A stretch of 64,000 bases of DNA from Lepiota brunneoincarnata (Eukaryota; Basidiomycota; Agaricomycetes; Agaricales; Agaricaceae). A program made the position numbers and the translations under genes. The stretch spans positions 620,001 to 684,000 of the forward strand of contig JAEBUN010000024.1 in the NCBI GenBank assembly GCA_023014365.1. The letters run 5' to 3'. The first letter of the stretch is position 1. Each line of letters begins with the position of its first letter. A model generated the notes under the pieces. It made no database searches. It was not told the DNA's origin and worked only from the letters and a program-made list of their open reading frames with translations. Positions 11,020 to 24,418 of this stretch are shown piece after piece.

Positions 11020-13221
11020 TCTATAAGAGAATGGGACAACGAGCGTGGGAGTGATGGGGGGTGTGTCAGCGCTGACTCAGCTTAGTCAGTTCTTACTAAT
11101 TTGTTCTGATTGGCTGGCTGGGGGGGTCAATAACAAGGAAGGGGTTTGGGAACCTATAACTTTGGGGATCTGGGGGGGAGGGGGGTGCGATGTCGACGGC
11201 AAAATTACGAAATAAACCGATAGGAAGGATATTGAGGAATAAATTGATCTTTGTTTGAGAAGAAGGAAATATGGAGGGTGCTACAGCAAGTCAATCAACA
11301 CGATATCTTGGGGACCAAGGGAAGCCTATTGGCCCTCCATTCTGGCAAAGACGCAAAGCAAATCAATAGAGAGAACATTGAGGAATAGCACCTTTGATGG
11401 GGATATTGATGGGGGTATTCCCAGTGCCAGAGGCGTTCGCGTGCTTTGTAAATTTGGGGTTGGGGAGCGGCCTTAGGCTTGCCAATTCCCTGATTTAACG
11501 GGCATTTATTGATAGGTGGGATGTTGAGGAATTGGACATGGCCCCTGATGGCCCATCAGAGGGGAAAATGCAAAAAGCGAATTCTAGCTGGCTTCCACTG
11601 GCTCTGTTACTACAATAACCTGGGGATCCCTGGGAATTAGGATTGCGAAGACTTGACAAAAGTCCACAAATGAATCAATAGGGAGATTGTGGAGGAACAC
11701 AAATTACACCATAATTCTGAAGGAAATTTGTCCCAGGGGCCTGCATTCCTTCCAAATCTTCGCTACTTTTTCCAGCATTACCTATCCAATGGGTGCACAT
11801 GTTCCCAAAGTCCTGGACCAAATCAATAGGACCAGTATTGTGCAACACTCAATTTTCCATCGAACATGATATACAATATTGCTGCTCATATACTCATTCC
11901 TCTCGCGCCAGACCTGGGAATCACGTGTAGGGCATCCGCTCAATGACTCCCACGCAATCCACGAATAAATCATTAGGTGGAATGTCGAGCAATCGGAGTT
12001 TCTTTGGAAATACGGGAATTCTGGCAATTGCTGACAAATCCGGATCAATGCCCATCTGAGCTTCTCACGCTCAGGCCACCATTGATCTTCCTGCCACCAT
12101 CCCTCTCCAACCGTAAAAAATTGCTAAAAGTATGGATAAATTCCCAAAAATCCGGATAATGTTAAAATAATACTTATTGTCAAACTGGATCAAAGAATAC
12201 ATTCAAAATCATTGTAAATCGCAAATAAACTGTAAAAATAATCGTAAAAATTCGGGAAAATTAGAAATAAATTACAGATAAATCTAACTGCTCAGACAAT
12301 GCCAAGTTAATAATCAATACTAAGGGACCACACCCATACTATGTCCAAGATATAAGTAATATAATCTATTCAAACAATGCTAAGATTAGGATAATGCTAA
12401 ATTGCAATGGAAATTAACCACACATGCATGCTGGAGGCATGGATTGTGGTCAGTTTCATGATGTGTTCAAAATATAAGTAGTATAACATATTCAGATAAT
12501 GCTAGATTGCGATGGAAATTGACTACACATGCATGCTGAAGGCATGGATTGTGGTCAGTTTCCTGCTGTGTTCACAATATAAGTAACATAACATATTAGG
12601 ATAATGCTAAATTGCATTGGAAAGTGACTACACATACATATGTACTAAAAGCATGGATTGTGGTCATTTTCATGCTGTATTCAAGATAAAAGTAACATAA
12701 CATACTTAGACAATACTAAGCTTTAGATAATATAAACAATTAGCATACTCCAAGTGCCCAGGCCGAAGGGTCTGGGCATCTCTTCAGATAATGCTAAAGT
12801 CATCAAACAAGATCATGTGATTTCCAAAAACATTCTTTTCACTTGAATTTTTCTAAGCTTAACTATAATACTAATGTCACCCAAATTTGTGTGCCTTCAG
12901 CACACAAGTGTAAGCTTAGGCATGTATTGTGATCAGTTTCATGCTGTATTCAAGATATAAGTAATATAACATACTTAGACAATGCTAAGCTTCAGATAAT
13001 ATAAACAATTAGCACACTTCAAGTGCCTAGGCCGAAGGGTCTGGGCATCTCTTCAGATAATGCTAAATTCATCAAACAAGATCATGTGATCCATTCAGTA
13101 AAGACCAAACATTAGTAAAAAAAGTCATGTGACTTCCAAAAAACTTTGTTTTCACTCAAATCTTTCTATAATGCTAAAGTCACCCAAATAGGTGTGCCGA
13201 AGGCACACAAGCATAAGCTCG
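11020..13221 (+). mobile_element. Non-autonomous Helitron-like element 1 (2,202 bp)
   Basis: It begins TCTATAAGAGAATGGGAC directly after an A. It ends in the hairpin pair GTGTGCC-GAA-GGCACAC and a degraded AAGC-ATAA-GCTCG, directly abutting the next element. The first ~1.1 kb is clearly similar to the first ~1.2 kb of the next element; for example GATTGGCTGGCTGGGGGGGT occurs at about 11110 and 13312. No coding capacity is visible. The 5' TC start and 3'-terminal hairpin are Helitron features. The 3' end CTCG is not the canonical CTRR, so the exact terminus is inferred from element 2 and element 3, which end the same way. Confidence 0.6.
12421..13190. repeat. Internal tandem and palindromic repeats of Helitron element 1
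   Basis: Three units of 105 bp (starting near 12421, 12526 and 12631) share CACATGCATG, AGGCATGGATTGTGGTCA and an AT-rich tail. A longer block with AGTGCC(C/T)AGGCCGAAGGGTC, then CATCAAACAAGATCATGTGA, occurs at about 12725-12820 and again about 12990-13092. Stem-loops lie at 12755-12778, 13024-13047 and 13192-13208. Confidence 0.75.
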
Positions 13222-14897
13222 TCTTATTAAGAATGGGACAAGGCCGTGAGATGATGGGGAGGCTGACAAATTTTAGTCAGCATTGGTCAGCATTTGTAAT
13301 ATTTTCTGATTGGCTGGCTGGGGGGGTCAATTGCAAGGAGGGGGTTTGGGAGTCTATAAACTTGGGGATCTGGGGGGGTGGGTAGCGAGATGTAAACGGC
13401 GAAGAAACCAAGGAAGATGATAGGAAGAATGTTGAGGAATAAATTAATCTTTGTTTGAGAAGAAGGGGGTATGGAGGGTGCTACGGTAGGTCACTCAACA
13501 CGATACTTTGGGGGCCTGGGGAGGTTTATTGGCCCTCCGTCCTGGCGAAGATGCGAAGCAAATTGATAGGGGGAACAATGAGGAATAAGACTATTGATCG
13601 GAATATTGATGGGGGTATTCCCAGTGCCAGACGCATTCGTTTTCAATGTAAAGTTGGGATTCGAGAGCGGCTATGGACGTGGCAACCCTCTGATTTAACG
13701 GGTATTTATTGTTAGGTGGGATGTTGAGGAATTGGACATGGCCCCTGATGGCCCATCAGAGGGGAAAATTCAAAAAGCAAATTCTGACTGGTTTCCACTG
13801 GCTCAATTGCTACAATAATCTGGGGATCCCTGGAGGTTAAGATTGCGAAGACTTGACAAAAGTCCGGAAAAGAATCAATAGGGAGATTGTGGAGAAACAC
13901 TAATTACACCATAATTCTGAAGGAAATTTGTGCCAGGGGCCTGCGTCCCTTCCGGATCTTTGCTACTTTTTCCGACATTACCTATCCAATGGCCACACAT
14001 GCTCCCAAAGGCTTGGACCAAATTGATAGGAACAATATTGTTCAACACTCAATCTGCCTTTGTACATAATATTTAATATCCCTGATCATATACTCATTCC
14101 CCTCGCGCAAAGCCTAGGATTCACGTGTAGGGCATCCCCACCATAGCACCCAAGCAATCCACAAATAAATCGATAGGTGGATTGTTGAGCAATCCGAATG
14201 TCTTTGAAATACTTCGAATTTTGCTAATTGCTGACAAATCCGGATCAATGCTCACAGTCGCGACTGATGGCAACTGCCAATCACCTGATATCCGACATAC
14301 CCGACATCCAAACTTATCAGGGTTAAATAGCTGACCTGACGGCAAGGGTTGGCCTTCTTTCTGACCCCCACCATTGATCTCCCTGCCACCAAGGTGAGTT
14401 GTCCCCCCCCCCCCTCGGTCGCAAAAATTCGCTAAAAATACGCAAAAATACGCAAAAAAATCGGAAAATATTAAAGCAACATTCGCTACTAAACAGGACC
14501 AAGCAAATCATTAAAAATCATCGCAAATCGCAAAAATCCGTAAAAATAACCGTAAAAATTCGTGAAAATTCAGGAGAAATTGAAATAAATTATAGATATC
14601 CAGCAAACAATATTCGCTGCCAAACAGAACTGAACAAATCATCAAAAATCATCAAAAATCCCAAAAATCCGTAAATATATTCGTAAATATTCTCTAAAAT
14701 TCAGGAAAAATTGAAATAAATTATAGATACCCAGTCTAGCTGCTCAGACACAGGTGCTCATAATAAAACATCCAAATTTTGTGGATTAAAGGTGAGTAAA
14801 ATGCGATTTAAAAAGCTAAAAATTCATAATTGATTGTTTAATTAGAATACATTGGTGATCTTTGAATAAGATGTGAGTATATTGTCATAATGTTTTT

Positions 14898-17800
14898 TTG
14901 CTAATAAAATATATTGTTTTTAGGAATCCACTCTCACCCCCCACAACTCCTGAGCAAGTACGTGAGGCTGCTCGCACTACTGAACGAGAACAACGTTTGC
15001 AGATGACTTCTCCTGAGGATCGTAGGGAGCGCAACAGACCTCCTCCCCCAATTCCTTCACAGCCAAACTTTGGAGCTATGTCTATTCTTCCTCCCCCAGT
15101 TATGGTTTACCAGACTGGCCAGGAACCTGCCAGAGCTCTCATCCCCCCAGTTGTGGATTTCCAGACTGGCCAGGGATCTGTAGGAGAACCCTCTGCTGGA
15201 GTGCCTTTATTGCCTCCATTTAATCCTCAAACAAGATTTTCTGGATCTGTGGCTGGGCCTTCTACTGGAGTATCTTCTGTGCCTTTGTTAGCCTCATTTA
15301 ATCCTCAAGCTGGACCCTCTGTACCAAGGAATGTTGTTCTCCCCCCTCCTATACAATTACAAGAGGGCTGGGATAGACCTTTGGAAAATCCTGTTCCTAG
15401 GAATATACCACAACTCCCTGAGCCTATTGGAAGAGGCAGAGGTAGAGGTAGACATGGTAGGCCCAATGTGGCTCAGGCCAATATGGATCAGATAGGACTT
15501 GCACTGCCAGTACCACAGGCCAATTTGGCTCCAACAGGTGTGGAATTACTAGAACAGCGACTTAGAGAGGAGATGGAACAAAGAGAACAGAGAATACAAG
15601 AGATGCAAAGATTACTACAAGAACAGAGAGAACAGGAACTGAGACAACAAAGAGATCAGGAGATACGTGATTTATTACAGCAACAAAGGGAACAAAGAGA
15701 GCAAATTTTACAAAGGGAGCTTGATAATTGGAGAAATGAGCACCAGGCTGAACTTGGAGAGGATAGAGACCCACAGGCTCCAGTGCAGGATAATGATCTT
15801 GCACAGCAGGCCTTACAGGACTTGGGGCAATTCCAGGCTCAGGCAGAGAGAGTTCCAGAATTACAGGATATACCAAATGAACCACCCAGGATTGTTGAAC
15901 AAAATCAAGATATTATCAATGCCAATGATCCTATTCCTGAAAGAGGACCTATTCCAAAGGGATGTCGCCCCTACTCTGAACCACCTGAAATACATACACT
16001 GGGGCCTATGAATATTGTCTGTATGCATTGTGGTGCCCTTCACTTTATAAGTGAAAAGCTTACAAGCTCTGGAGTTCGTGAACCACACTTTGGGACTTGC
16101 TGTCTTCAAAATGAAGTCCAGTTACAGCCATACCACCATCTGGATGATGTTCTCCAGGATTTAATGTGTGGACTTAGTCCCCAGTCTGATACATTCAAGA
16201 AGAATATCAGACGCTACAATGCTTCACTGGCCTTCACATCACTTGGAGTCAAGATTGATGCAAGTGTTACTCAAGCCTCTGGTCCTTACTGCTTCAAGAT
16301 TTGTGGAGAACTCCACCATCTTTCAGGAGCTTTACAACCAGCTGAGAATCAGCCTGCACGGTATGCTCAGATATATATATATGATCCTGAGGAGCAGAGA
16401 CAGATCAGAAACCAAAACAATGATGGCTTTGGTGATCCTGTTATTATGGGTCAACTTCAAGATATGCTACACCAGACACATCCCTACATTCATGCATATA
16501 AGCAAGCATACCAAATCATGCGTGAAAAGCCTCCAGGAGAGCAGCAGACCATTACTGCTCGACTACACATTGATCCTGTCCAAGATCAGAGATGATATAA
16601 TGCTCCTACTGCTGATGAGATAGCAGTTATTGTTCCTGGCTCTGGCATGGAGGAGAATGTCTCTGACCACAGAGATATTGTATTGCGCTTACATGGTGGT
16701 GGACTCAGGAAAATCACACATCTCAAGTCTTCCTATGCCACCCTCCACTACACATTGCTCTTCCCACATGGTGATAATGGCTGGCATCCCAAGATTCCTA
16801 TGTTTCCTGGACCCAGAGGTACTCAGAGATCTGAGTATGTTCCTCAGAGATGCTATTATGCACATCGCTTCCATGTCCGCAATGATCCTCAGCCTCCATT
16901 GTTTTGGAGTGGCAGACTATTCCAACAATTTGTTGTTGATGCTTGGGCCTCAAATGAGCAAAGTATTCTCAACTGGACTAGAGCAAATCAAAAGAAGCTT
17001 AGAGCTGATCTATACCAAGGCCTCCAGGATGCTGCTATTGGTGATAGAGATGAGAATCTCAACCTTGCCAACCATGGCCAGAGGGTTATACTTCCCTCAT
17101 CACATGTAGGAAGTGAGCGCTATATGAACCAGCTGTTCCAAGATTCCATGGCTATCTGTAGGGCTTTCAGGAAGCCTGATATTTTCTTGACTATGACTGC
17201 CAATCCAAACTGGCCAGAAGTACAGGAGGCTTTGTTCAAGGAGTTGGGTCCAGGCCAGAAGAAACAGTCAGTCTCAGACAGGCCTGATATTGTGGCAAGA
17301 GTCTTTGAGCAAAAGAAGAATGCTCTTCTCAAGGAAATTAAAGGTGGTCTATTTGGAAAAGTGGTTGGCATGGTTCATACCATTGAATACCAGAAGCGAG
17401 GATTACCTCACATGCATCTCCTCATTTTCCTGGATGGTCCTGACAAGATCAGAGATGCTGCCCATGTTGATTCCATTGTTTCTGCAGAGTTGCCAGATCC
17501 CAATACTGAGCCTGTCCTCTATGGTGTTGTGACTTCTTCAATGCTCCATGGTCCCTGTGGTCCTGAATATCCTAATGCCAGGTGTATGGTGGATGGAAAG
17601 TGCAGCAAGGGTTATCCCAAACAGTTTAGTGATGAAACTATATATGGAGATGATGGCTATCCAAAATATGCCAGGCGCAATAATGGTCGCACCTTTACCA
17701 AGGGTACATTTACCTTTGATAACCGCTGGGTTGTCCCTTTTGCCAAATACCTTAGTGCCAAATTTGGATGTCATATCAACTTGGAGATCTGTGCTTCTGT

Positions 17801-20247
17801 CTTTGCTGTCAAGTACATCCACAAGTATGTCTACAAGGGCCATGATCGCACTACTCTTGAGATTATCTCAAGACCAGACCAACAGCGCGATGAGGTCAAG
17901 GAATATCTGGATTCTCGCTATGTATCTCCAATTGAAGCTCTCTGGCATATCTTTGAATTCCCAATGCATGGAGAGTTTCCTCCTGTCTATCGCTTGCCTG
18001 TGCACCTGGAAAACCAACATATGGTATACTATGATCCAGAGCAAAATGTGGATGAAGTCCTTAACCGTCCAAATGTTGATAAGACCATGCTTACTGCTTG
18101 GTTTGAGGCCAATCAGAATCATCCCCAGGCTCGCAACACTTTATATCAGGACTTTCCCAAAACTTGGGTATACAACAAAACTACCAAGAAGTGGAAGCTT
18201 AGGCAAAGAGGAGAGGCTATTGGGCGGATGTTCTTTGCATCTCCAAGTCAAGGAGAGCGCTTCTACCTCCGCATGCTGTTGACAGTTGTTCCAGGTAAGT
18301 CAAGGAGAGTATTTCTACCTCTGATTGATGTTAATAGTTGTTTCAGGTGCTACATCATTTGAGGACTTGCGCACATTTGATGATGTCCAGCATAACTCAT
18401 ACAAGGAAGCATGCCTTGCAAGAGGATTGTTGCAGGATGATCGCGAATGGATTCAGTGCTTGCAAGAAGCTAGCCAAATGCAGACAGGATCATTGCTCCG
18501 ACGTTTATTCATCATTATTCTCCAACATTGCAATCCTACCTCACCTGATGTTCTCTGGGAAAGGTTCAGAGAGAATATCTGTGATGACCTCAGAAGACGT
18601 CTTGGGCATATCCCTCACTATCAGAACAGGGAATTTACACAGGAAGAGGTTTATGACTATGGCCTATACCTTCTTAACCAAATCTTGATGAAGTCTGGAA
18701 AGTTTCTGACTGACTATCCACCTATGCCAATTTCTGTGGGACCTGGGAATGGGAGACCTTGGGATGATGTTCCAGCAAATTACTTGATTCATCTGGAGCT
18801 GGACTATAACCGCAATGAACTGGAGGAGAGAGTTCAAAGAAACTGGAGGGACTTCAATCCAGAACAGACTGTAGCTTATGAGGCTGTTCTCAACTCTGTG
18901 AATGATAACTTGGGGAAGATGATCTTTATTCACAGTGCAGGTGGTGGTGGAAAAACCTTTGTCTGTAATACCATTGCTGCTGCTGTGAGGTCTAGAGGCC
19001 AAGTAGCTCTTTGTGTGGCTTCTTCTGGCATTGCTGCACTTCTCTTGGAGGGTGGTAGGACTGCCCACTCCAGATTCAAGATCCCAATTCCTGCCTTTCA
19101 AGATTCTGTTGCAAATATCAAACCAAATACTCAAGTGCACAGATTGATACAGGAAACTAAAGTCATCATCTGGGATGAAGTTCCTATGCAACATATCCAT
19201 GGTATCAAGTCTGTTGACAGATGTCTCAGGGATTTACTTCACAAAGATAGTCCCTTTGGTGGAATCACTATGGTATTTGGAGGTGATTTCCGTCAAACAC
19301 TTCCTGTAATACCAAAGGGACTTAGACAACAGATTGTGGGTGCCTCAATAGTCAAAAGTGCACTCTGGGATGATATGGAGGTCCACTACTTGGTGCGCAA
19401 CATGCGATTGAGGAACTCTCCTGAGGCTGCAGAGCATGCAGCATGGCTGTTGGATATTGGATCTGGAAGAAATATGGATGATACTGGAATGGTTGAAATT
19501 CTTGCCAGAATGTGCTGTCCTGACTTGGATGGATTGATTGAATCTACCTATCCTGGGATTGCTCAACCCAATAAACCTGATGATTATTTCTTGGACAGAA
19601 CAATTCTATCTGCCAGAAATGATGAGGTAGATGATATTAATGATGAAATCCTTGCCAAGTTTCCAGGGGAGGTTCATGCACTGCATAGTGCAGATTCTGT
19701 GCAGTTGGAAAATGACCAGATGAACAATTACCAACCATATCCAGTGGAGTATCTAAACTCACTCAGAGCAAGTGGGCTTCCATTGTCAAAGTTGAGACTG
19801 AAGATTGGATGTCCTGTGATGCTTCTCAGAAACTTGGATCCAGAGAAGGGACTTTGCAATGGAACTAGGATGATTGTGACAGAAATCAGACATAGAGTGT
19901 TGCAGTGTAGGATCATTAGTGGAGATGCACGATTTTCTGGAGAGACAGTGATGATTCCAAGGACTGTGTTGACACCCTCAAATGAGAATTTGGCTGTTCC
20001 TCTTCAACGTATACAGTTCCCAGTTCGACTTGCTTTTTCTATGACCATTAATAAGTCACAAGGACAATCAGTTGCATATGTAGGAATTAATTTACAGCAA
20101 TCAGTATTTTCCCATGGCCAATTGTATGTAGCCTTTTCTAGATGTACATCTGGGGACAGGATTAAAGTAGTGTTACCAGAGGATAATGAGACCAGGAGAA
20201 CTCCAAATGTAGTGTACAATGAAGTGTTTGGACAACTTAGATTGTAG
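14898..20247 (+). CDS. Helitron Rep/PIF1-type helicase (one internal TGA, one intron)
   Basis: This would be the rolling-circle transposase of element 2. The first part is Pro/Gln-rich, with a coiled coil of EQR repeats (about 15550-15760), then a CMHCG..H..CC zinc motif at about 16020-16110. The Rep nuclease has the HUH motif (His-Met-His at 17409-17417) and the KYIHKYVYKGHD tyrosine motif at 17811-17845. An intron of 52 nt (18295-18346) joins PG to ATSFEDLRTFD. The PIF1-like helicase follows, with Walker A GGGGKTF (about 18940), Walker B VIIWDEVPM, FGGDFRQTLPV and, near the end, TINKSQGQS. A TGA at 16593-16595 interrupts an otherwise continuous frame. A CGA-to-TGA change would explain it, since the context reads QR-stop-YNAPTADE. 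The true start is unclear: GTTTTTAG before 14924 looks like a splice acceptor, so an upstream exon (near 14780) is likely. Confidence 0.85.
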
Positions 20248-20544
20248 ATAAATATTTATACAGTATTTGGGATATTCAATAAATAAGGATTGAGTCAAAA
20301 AAATAGACCATGATCCATGCCGAAGGCATGGATTGTGGTTTATCCAGAGATGAGATGAGAATAAGAGAATCATACCTGTGCCAAAGGCACAGGGGTGGTT
20401 ATCTTACTATAGACAAATGTATGAATGATGCACACATCAAAACAGTTGCAAACAAAGTCATGTGACTCAAAAACACTCAAATTTTTGCCAATCTTACTAC
20501 AAACTCAACTATAACTCTTTCAATGCTAAAGTCGCCCAAATATG

Positions 20545-20574
20545 GTGTGCCGAAGGCACACGAGCGTAAGCTCG
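20545..20574. other. 3'-terminal double hairpin of Helitron element 2
   Basis: GTGTGCC-GAA-GGCACAC is followed at once by CGAGC-GTAA-GCTCG. The next base starts element 3 (TCTATAAAG). Confidence 0.75.
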
Positions 20575-20756
20575 TCTATAAAGAATGGGACGTGGACCCT
20601 GAATTAGTCAGCTTAGTCAGAATTGGTCAGCTTTTGTAATTATGTCAGCAGTTGTTCCCTTCGTTCTGACGCGCGGGCCGAAGGTCCAGCGCGCTTTGTC
20701 AAACAATGCCAAAGTCGCCCAAATATGTGTGCCGAAGGCACACGAGCGTAAGCTCG
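20575..20756 (+). mobile_element. Minimal Helitron-like element 3 (182 bp)
   Basis: It starts TCTATAAAGAATGGGAC and ends with the same double hairpin (20727-20743 and 20743-20756), followed by T. Only the two ends plus about 120 bp are present. With elements 1 and 2 it forms a head-to-tail array. The outer flanks are ...ACATGA on the left and TACAGC... on the right, consistent with Helitron insertion between A and T. Confidence 0.6.
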
Positions 20757-20817
20757 TACAGCAATAGCTCGTCCCGAAGACTACCCCAGCTCGCTCCGTC
20801 AGCTACAAGGTTCCGTA

Positions 20818-23800
20818 ATGACCACCGTTGCTCATGGATTGCCTACTGTGCCTAGCATCGCTACATCACAGGATATCGTCGATCCACCCACAACAGCCCT
20901 AGTGTCCACCACCACCAACTTGGCCGAGACTGTATCAAAAATCGTAAAGGAGGTCGGGGAACTGCTCAAGGATATACCGTATGTAAAGGCTCTGGCAGGA
21001 GTTTTGCTCCAAATCATCAAGATCAGAGAAGTACACGGTCTTGCTTGAAAATTGGAGGTTACCTTAATCTGACCATATATACAACAGGAAATCCAAACCG
21101 AAAAGGATCGGACACAGGAACTCATTCATAAGATATTGCGCAGGTCAAAGGTCATCCTTGATGGCCTGCTCCAAGTCGCTGCATTACCGAATAAGGACCA
21201 GCTGAGGGACACAGAGGGGAAGTTGGAAGAGTACAATCAGTACGAATGCCGATCTCTTTTCTCCTCTGTGTTTGTTTGCTTATGCGCCACCCAGTCTCCT
21301 CCAGGAAATTTTTGGCATACTCAAGCCAAAAGCTCCAGAGGGCATGCGGGCCAAAGTCAATCGATTTGTGAGTCGGAACTCGAGGATCGAGACTCTGGCC
21401 AAGTACAACCGTCTCATCGATGACTTCAACACTGATTTCATGGTGAGTTCAGAATCCATATTTCTATTGTCTATCCCCAGAGCCTTATTCCGACTTTCTA
21501 GACTGATCTCTTACTCAAGCTCCGTCTTATTGGCTCGCCTCAGCCCACTCAGGCACCGCCTTCAGGCCCTGCCAGGTACCATAACCCCATCCTATTCATA
21601 ACCGGAGTCCTGATATTCCCCCCCCCCCATTCAGCATCCTCTACAAGCCCATTCCGCGTCCTGATCAGATGATTGGGAGGGACCACGAAAAGTCCATAAC
21701 CATCGAAACACTCCTCAACCACGCATTGCCGCGGATCGCCATCTTGGGAGCAGGCGGGATGGGGAAAACTACACTCGCTCTTACGGCACTACATGATCGT
21801 GCAGTGATTGAGCGATACCCCTCGCGGTACTTTGTCTCCTGCGAGGCAACTACATCCCTATCTGATTTGACCTGGGAAATTGCTAATGCCCTGCGTATCC
21901 CGCTTACCCAGCGCAACGAACATTTGATCGATACGATTCTTTCTTGGATTCGCGAGAGCAGCATTCTATGCCTGGACAACTTCGAGACTGTTTGGGAGAA
22001 CGAGGCAATCCGACGAGACGTGGAGGACTTGTTATCTCACCTCAATCACCTCCCTGGATGCGCCATCATTATGACCATGCGGGGTACGCAGCGCCCGTCT
22101 GGAGTTTCTTGGTCAAAACCAATACTCCAACCCTTGGTCGAGCTGCGTGACGCTGACTCAAAACTGATATTCGAGAAGACTGGTATACCGATGGACGAAT
22201 TCACCGACAAATTGCTCCAGGCTGCCAATGGGATACCCCTGGCTATTAAGCTCATCATCGCGCAATTACAGGAAGGAAACGAGCAGTCTGAATCATTGTG
22301 GGCGCGGTGGGAACGGATACAGACAAGTGCTCTAAGGACGGGTAACCAACACCGGCTATCCAATCTCGATGTCTCCATCCACCTGTCTGTGAACAGCACA
22401 CGTATGCAAACAGATCCTAACACAATCCTGATTTTCGCCATGCTATCGAACCTTCCACATGGGCTCCCGTGTCGACAAGAGGCTGTTGACGAACTTCAAA
22501 ACCACTTACCAAGAAGTGTCCATCTTCAGGAGATATTGGTCACCCTGCAATGGGTTTCACTGATTTACGTTGATGGAACCAAAGGGTATACCAGATACCG
22601 AATGCTTGTGCCGATCCGCGAATTTGGAATAAAGCTGGAGATAGATCACCCCTTCGACAACTGCTTAACCACCTTCTACGCCAATATGATGAATCGCTTC
22701 CTGATTATACGGATCCTGCTGGTCACGATATAATTCCACCAGAACTTCTCAATATACACTCTGTCTTCGCGAACGCATTTAACGAAGGTAGAGTGGACGA
22801 GAAGATTATCGATGCTTGTGTCAATTATACTCATTGGTCCTTATATACTGGCAATCCCACTTCGGAGCTCATGGACCTGGCTATTCAGGAAACAGATGGG
22901 TCACCGAGGCCACATGCAAAATGTATTTCAGCATTGGCGCAAGTGTATTTGCGACAGGATAAGATAGATGAAGCTGAGCTATCGTTCAAGAAGGCCCTCG
23001 AGCTTTATCACCAGGTGCACGACGTGCTTGGTGAGGCCAACAATGTCCAAAATCTTGGAAAACTGTATTTGCGACGGGATAAACTGGACGAAGCAGAGGT
23101 CTCACTCAAGAAAGCCCTCAAGCTTCATTGCCGGGTACACGACGTGCTTGGTGAGGCTAATGATGTCCAAAATCTGGGAGAACTGTATCTGCGATGGGAT
23201 CAGCTGGACGAAGCTGAGGTGTCATTCAAGAAAGCTCTCGAGCTTCATTGCCAGGCACATTCCGTGCGTGGTGAGGCAAACGATGTCCAAAAGCTGGGAA
23301 GACTGTATTTGCAACGGGATCAGCTGGACGAAGCTGAGATGTCATTCAGCAAGGCCATTGAGCTTCATCGCCAGTTGCATGATATGCTTGGTGAGGCTAT
23401 CGATGTCCGATGGCTGGGAGAACTGTATTTGCGACGGGATCAGCTGGACGAAGCCGAGTCGTCATTCAAAAAAGCCCTCGAGCTTCACCGTCAGGCACAT
23501 TCTGTGCTTGGTGAGGCCAACGATGTCCAAAATCTGGGAGAACTGTATCTGCGACAGGATCAGCTGGATGAAGCCAAGTCGTCATTCGAAAAAGCCCTTA
23601 AGCTTCATCGTAAGGCACATTCTGTGCTTGGCGAGGCCAACGACTTCCAAAATCTGGGGGAACTGGATTTGCGACGGGATCAGTTGGATGAAGCCAAGGT
23701 GTCATTTGAGAAAGCCCTTGAGCTTCATTGCCAGGCACATGACGTACTTGGTGAGGCCAACGATGTCCAAAATCTGGGACAACTGTATTTGCGTTGGGAC

Positions 23801-24418
23801 CAGCTGGACGAAGCCGAGTCGTCATTCAAAAAAGCCCTCGAGCTTCACCGTCAGGCACATTCTGTGCTTGGCGAGGCCAACAATGTCCAAAATCTGGGAG
23901 AGCTGTATTTGCGACGGGACCAGCTGGATGAAGCTGAGGTGTTGTTCAAGCAAGCCCTCGAGCTTCATCATCAGGTGCACTCTGTGCTTGGCGAGGCCAA
24001 CGATATCCAAAATCTGGGAGAACTGTATTTGCGACGGGGTCAGCTGGACGAAGCCGAGTCGTCATTCAAAAATGCCCTTGAGCTTCATCACCAGGCGCAT
24101 AGCGTGCTCGGTGAGGCCAATGATGTCCAAAATCTGGGACAACTGTATTTGCGACGGGGTCAGCTGAATGAAGCCGAGGTGTCATTCAAGAAAGCCCTTG
24201 AGCTTTACCACCAGTCACGCTCCGTGCTTGGCCAGGCCAACAGTCTCCAGTATCTGGGAAAACTATGTTTGCGATGGGCTCAGCTGGACGAAGCGGAGCA
24301 ATATCTGAACCAAGCTCTTCTTCTTCATCGCCAGTGTCAATCACCACGCGGTGAAGCTACGGATCTGCATCTGCTTGAAGACGTTCAAAAATGCAAAGAA
24401 GTATCACCACCGGCATAA
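20818..24418 (+). CDS. NLR-like STAND protein 1: helical domain, NB-ARC, 12 TPRs (one frameshift)
   Basis: Exons 20818-21030, 21088-21239, 21295-21442 and 21520-21575 and a long last exon from 21635 join in phase. The first 170 residues form amphipathic helices (LAETVSKIVKEVGELLKDI; later SRIETLAKYNRLIDDFN). They resemble the four-helix MLKL/HeLo-like bundles of fungal NLRs. NB-ARC follows: MIGRDHEK, Walker A GAGGMGKTTLA, Walker B SILCLDNFE, then IIMTMRG and GIPLAIKLI. Twelve TPRs of exactly 40 residues (kinesin-light-chain type, LGELYLRRDQLDEAE.SF) end the protein. One base is missing at 22700/22701 (MMNRF then a shifted YTDPAGHDI), separating NB-ARC from TPR. With it restored the protein would be about 1,117 residues. 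Likely role: nucleotide-gated recognition of a non-self cue through the TPRs. The Helitron array ends 61 bp before the ATG. Confidence 0.8.
22930..24370 (+). repeat. Homogenised 120-bp TPR-coding tandem array
   Basis: Twelve units with an exact 120-nt period, the last one diverged. Blocks 360 nt apart can be nearly identical: 23461-23520 and 23821-23880 differ at one base in sixty. Because the period is a multiple of three, a second frame is also open for about 400 codons (22968-24167). That frame is a shadow. Confidence 0.9.

Larger units (their letters stand above)
13222..20574 (+). mobile_element. Autonomous-type Helitron element 2 (7,353 bp)
   Basis: It starts TCTTATTAAGAATGGGAC immediately after element 1. 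It ends with a perfect 7-bp stem around GAA (20545-20561), followed by a perfect CGAGC-GTAA-GCTCG hairpin (20561-20574) flush with the end. Between these lie a non-coding 5' region shared with element 1 and a single Rep/helicase gene (about 14898-20247). After the stop codon come more GAA-type hairpins at 20315-20331 and 20375-20393. The full set of Helitron parts is present, but the gene has one in-frame stop, so present mobility is uncertain. Confidence 0.75.
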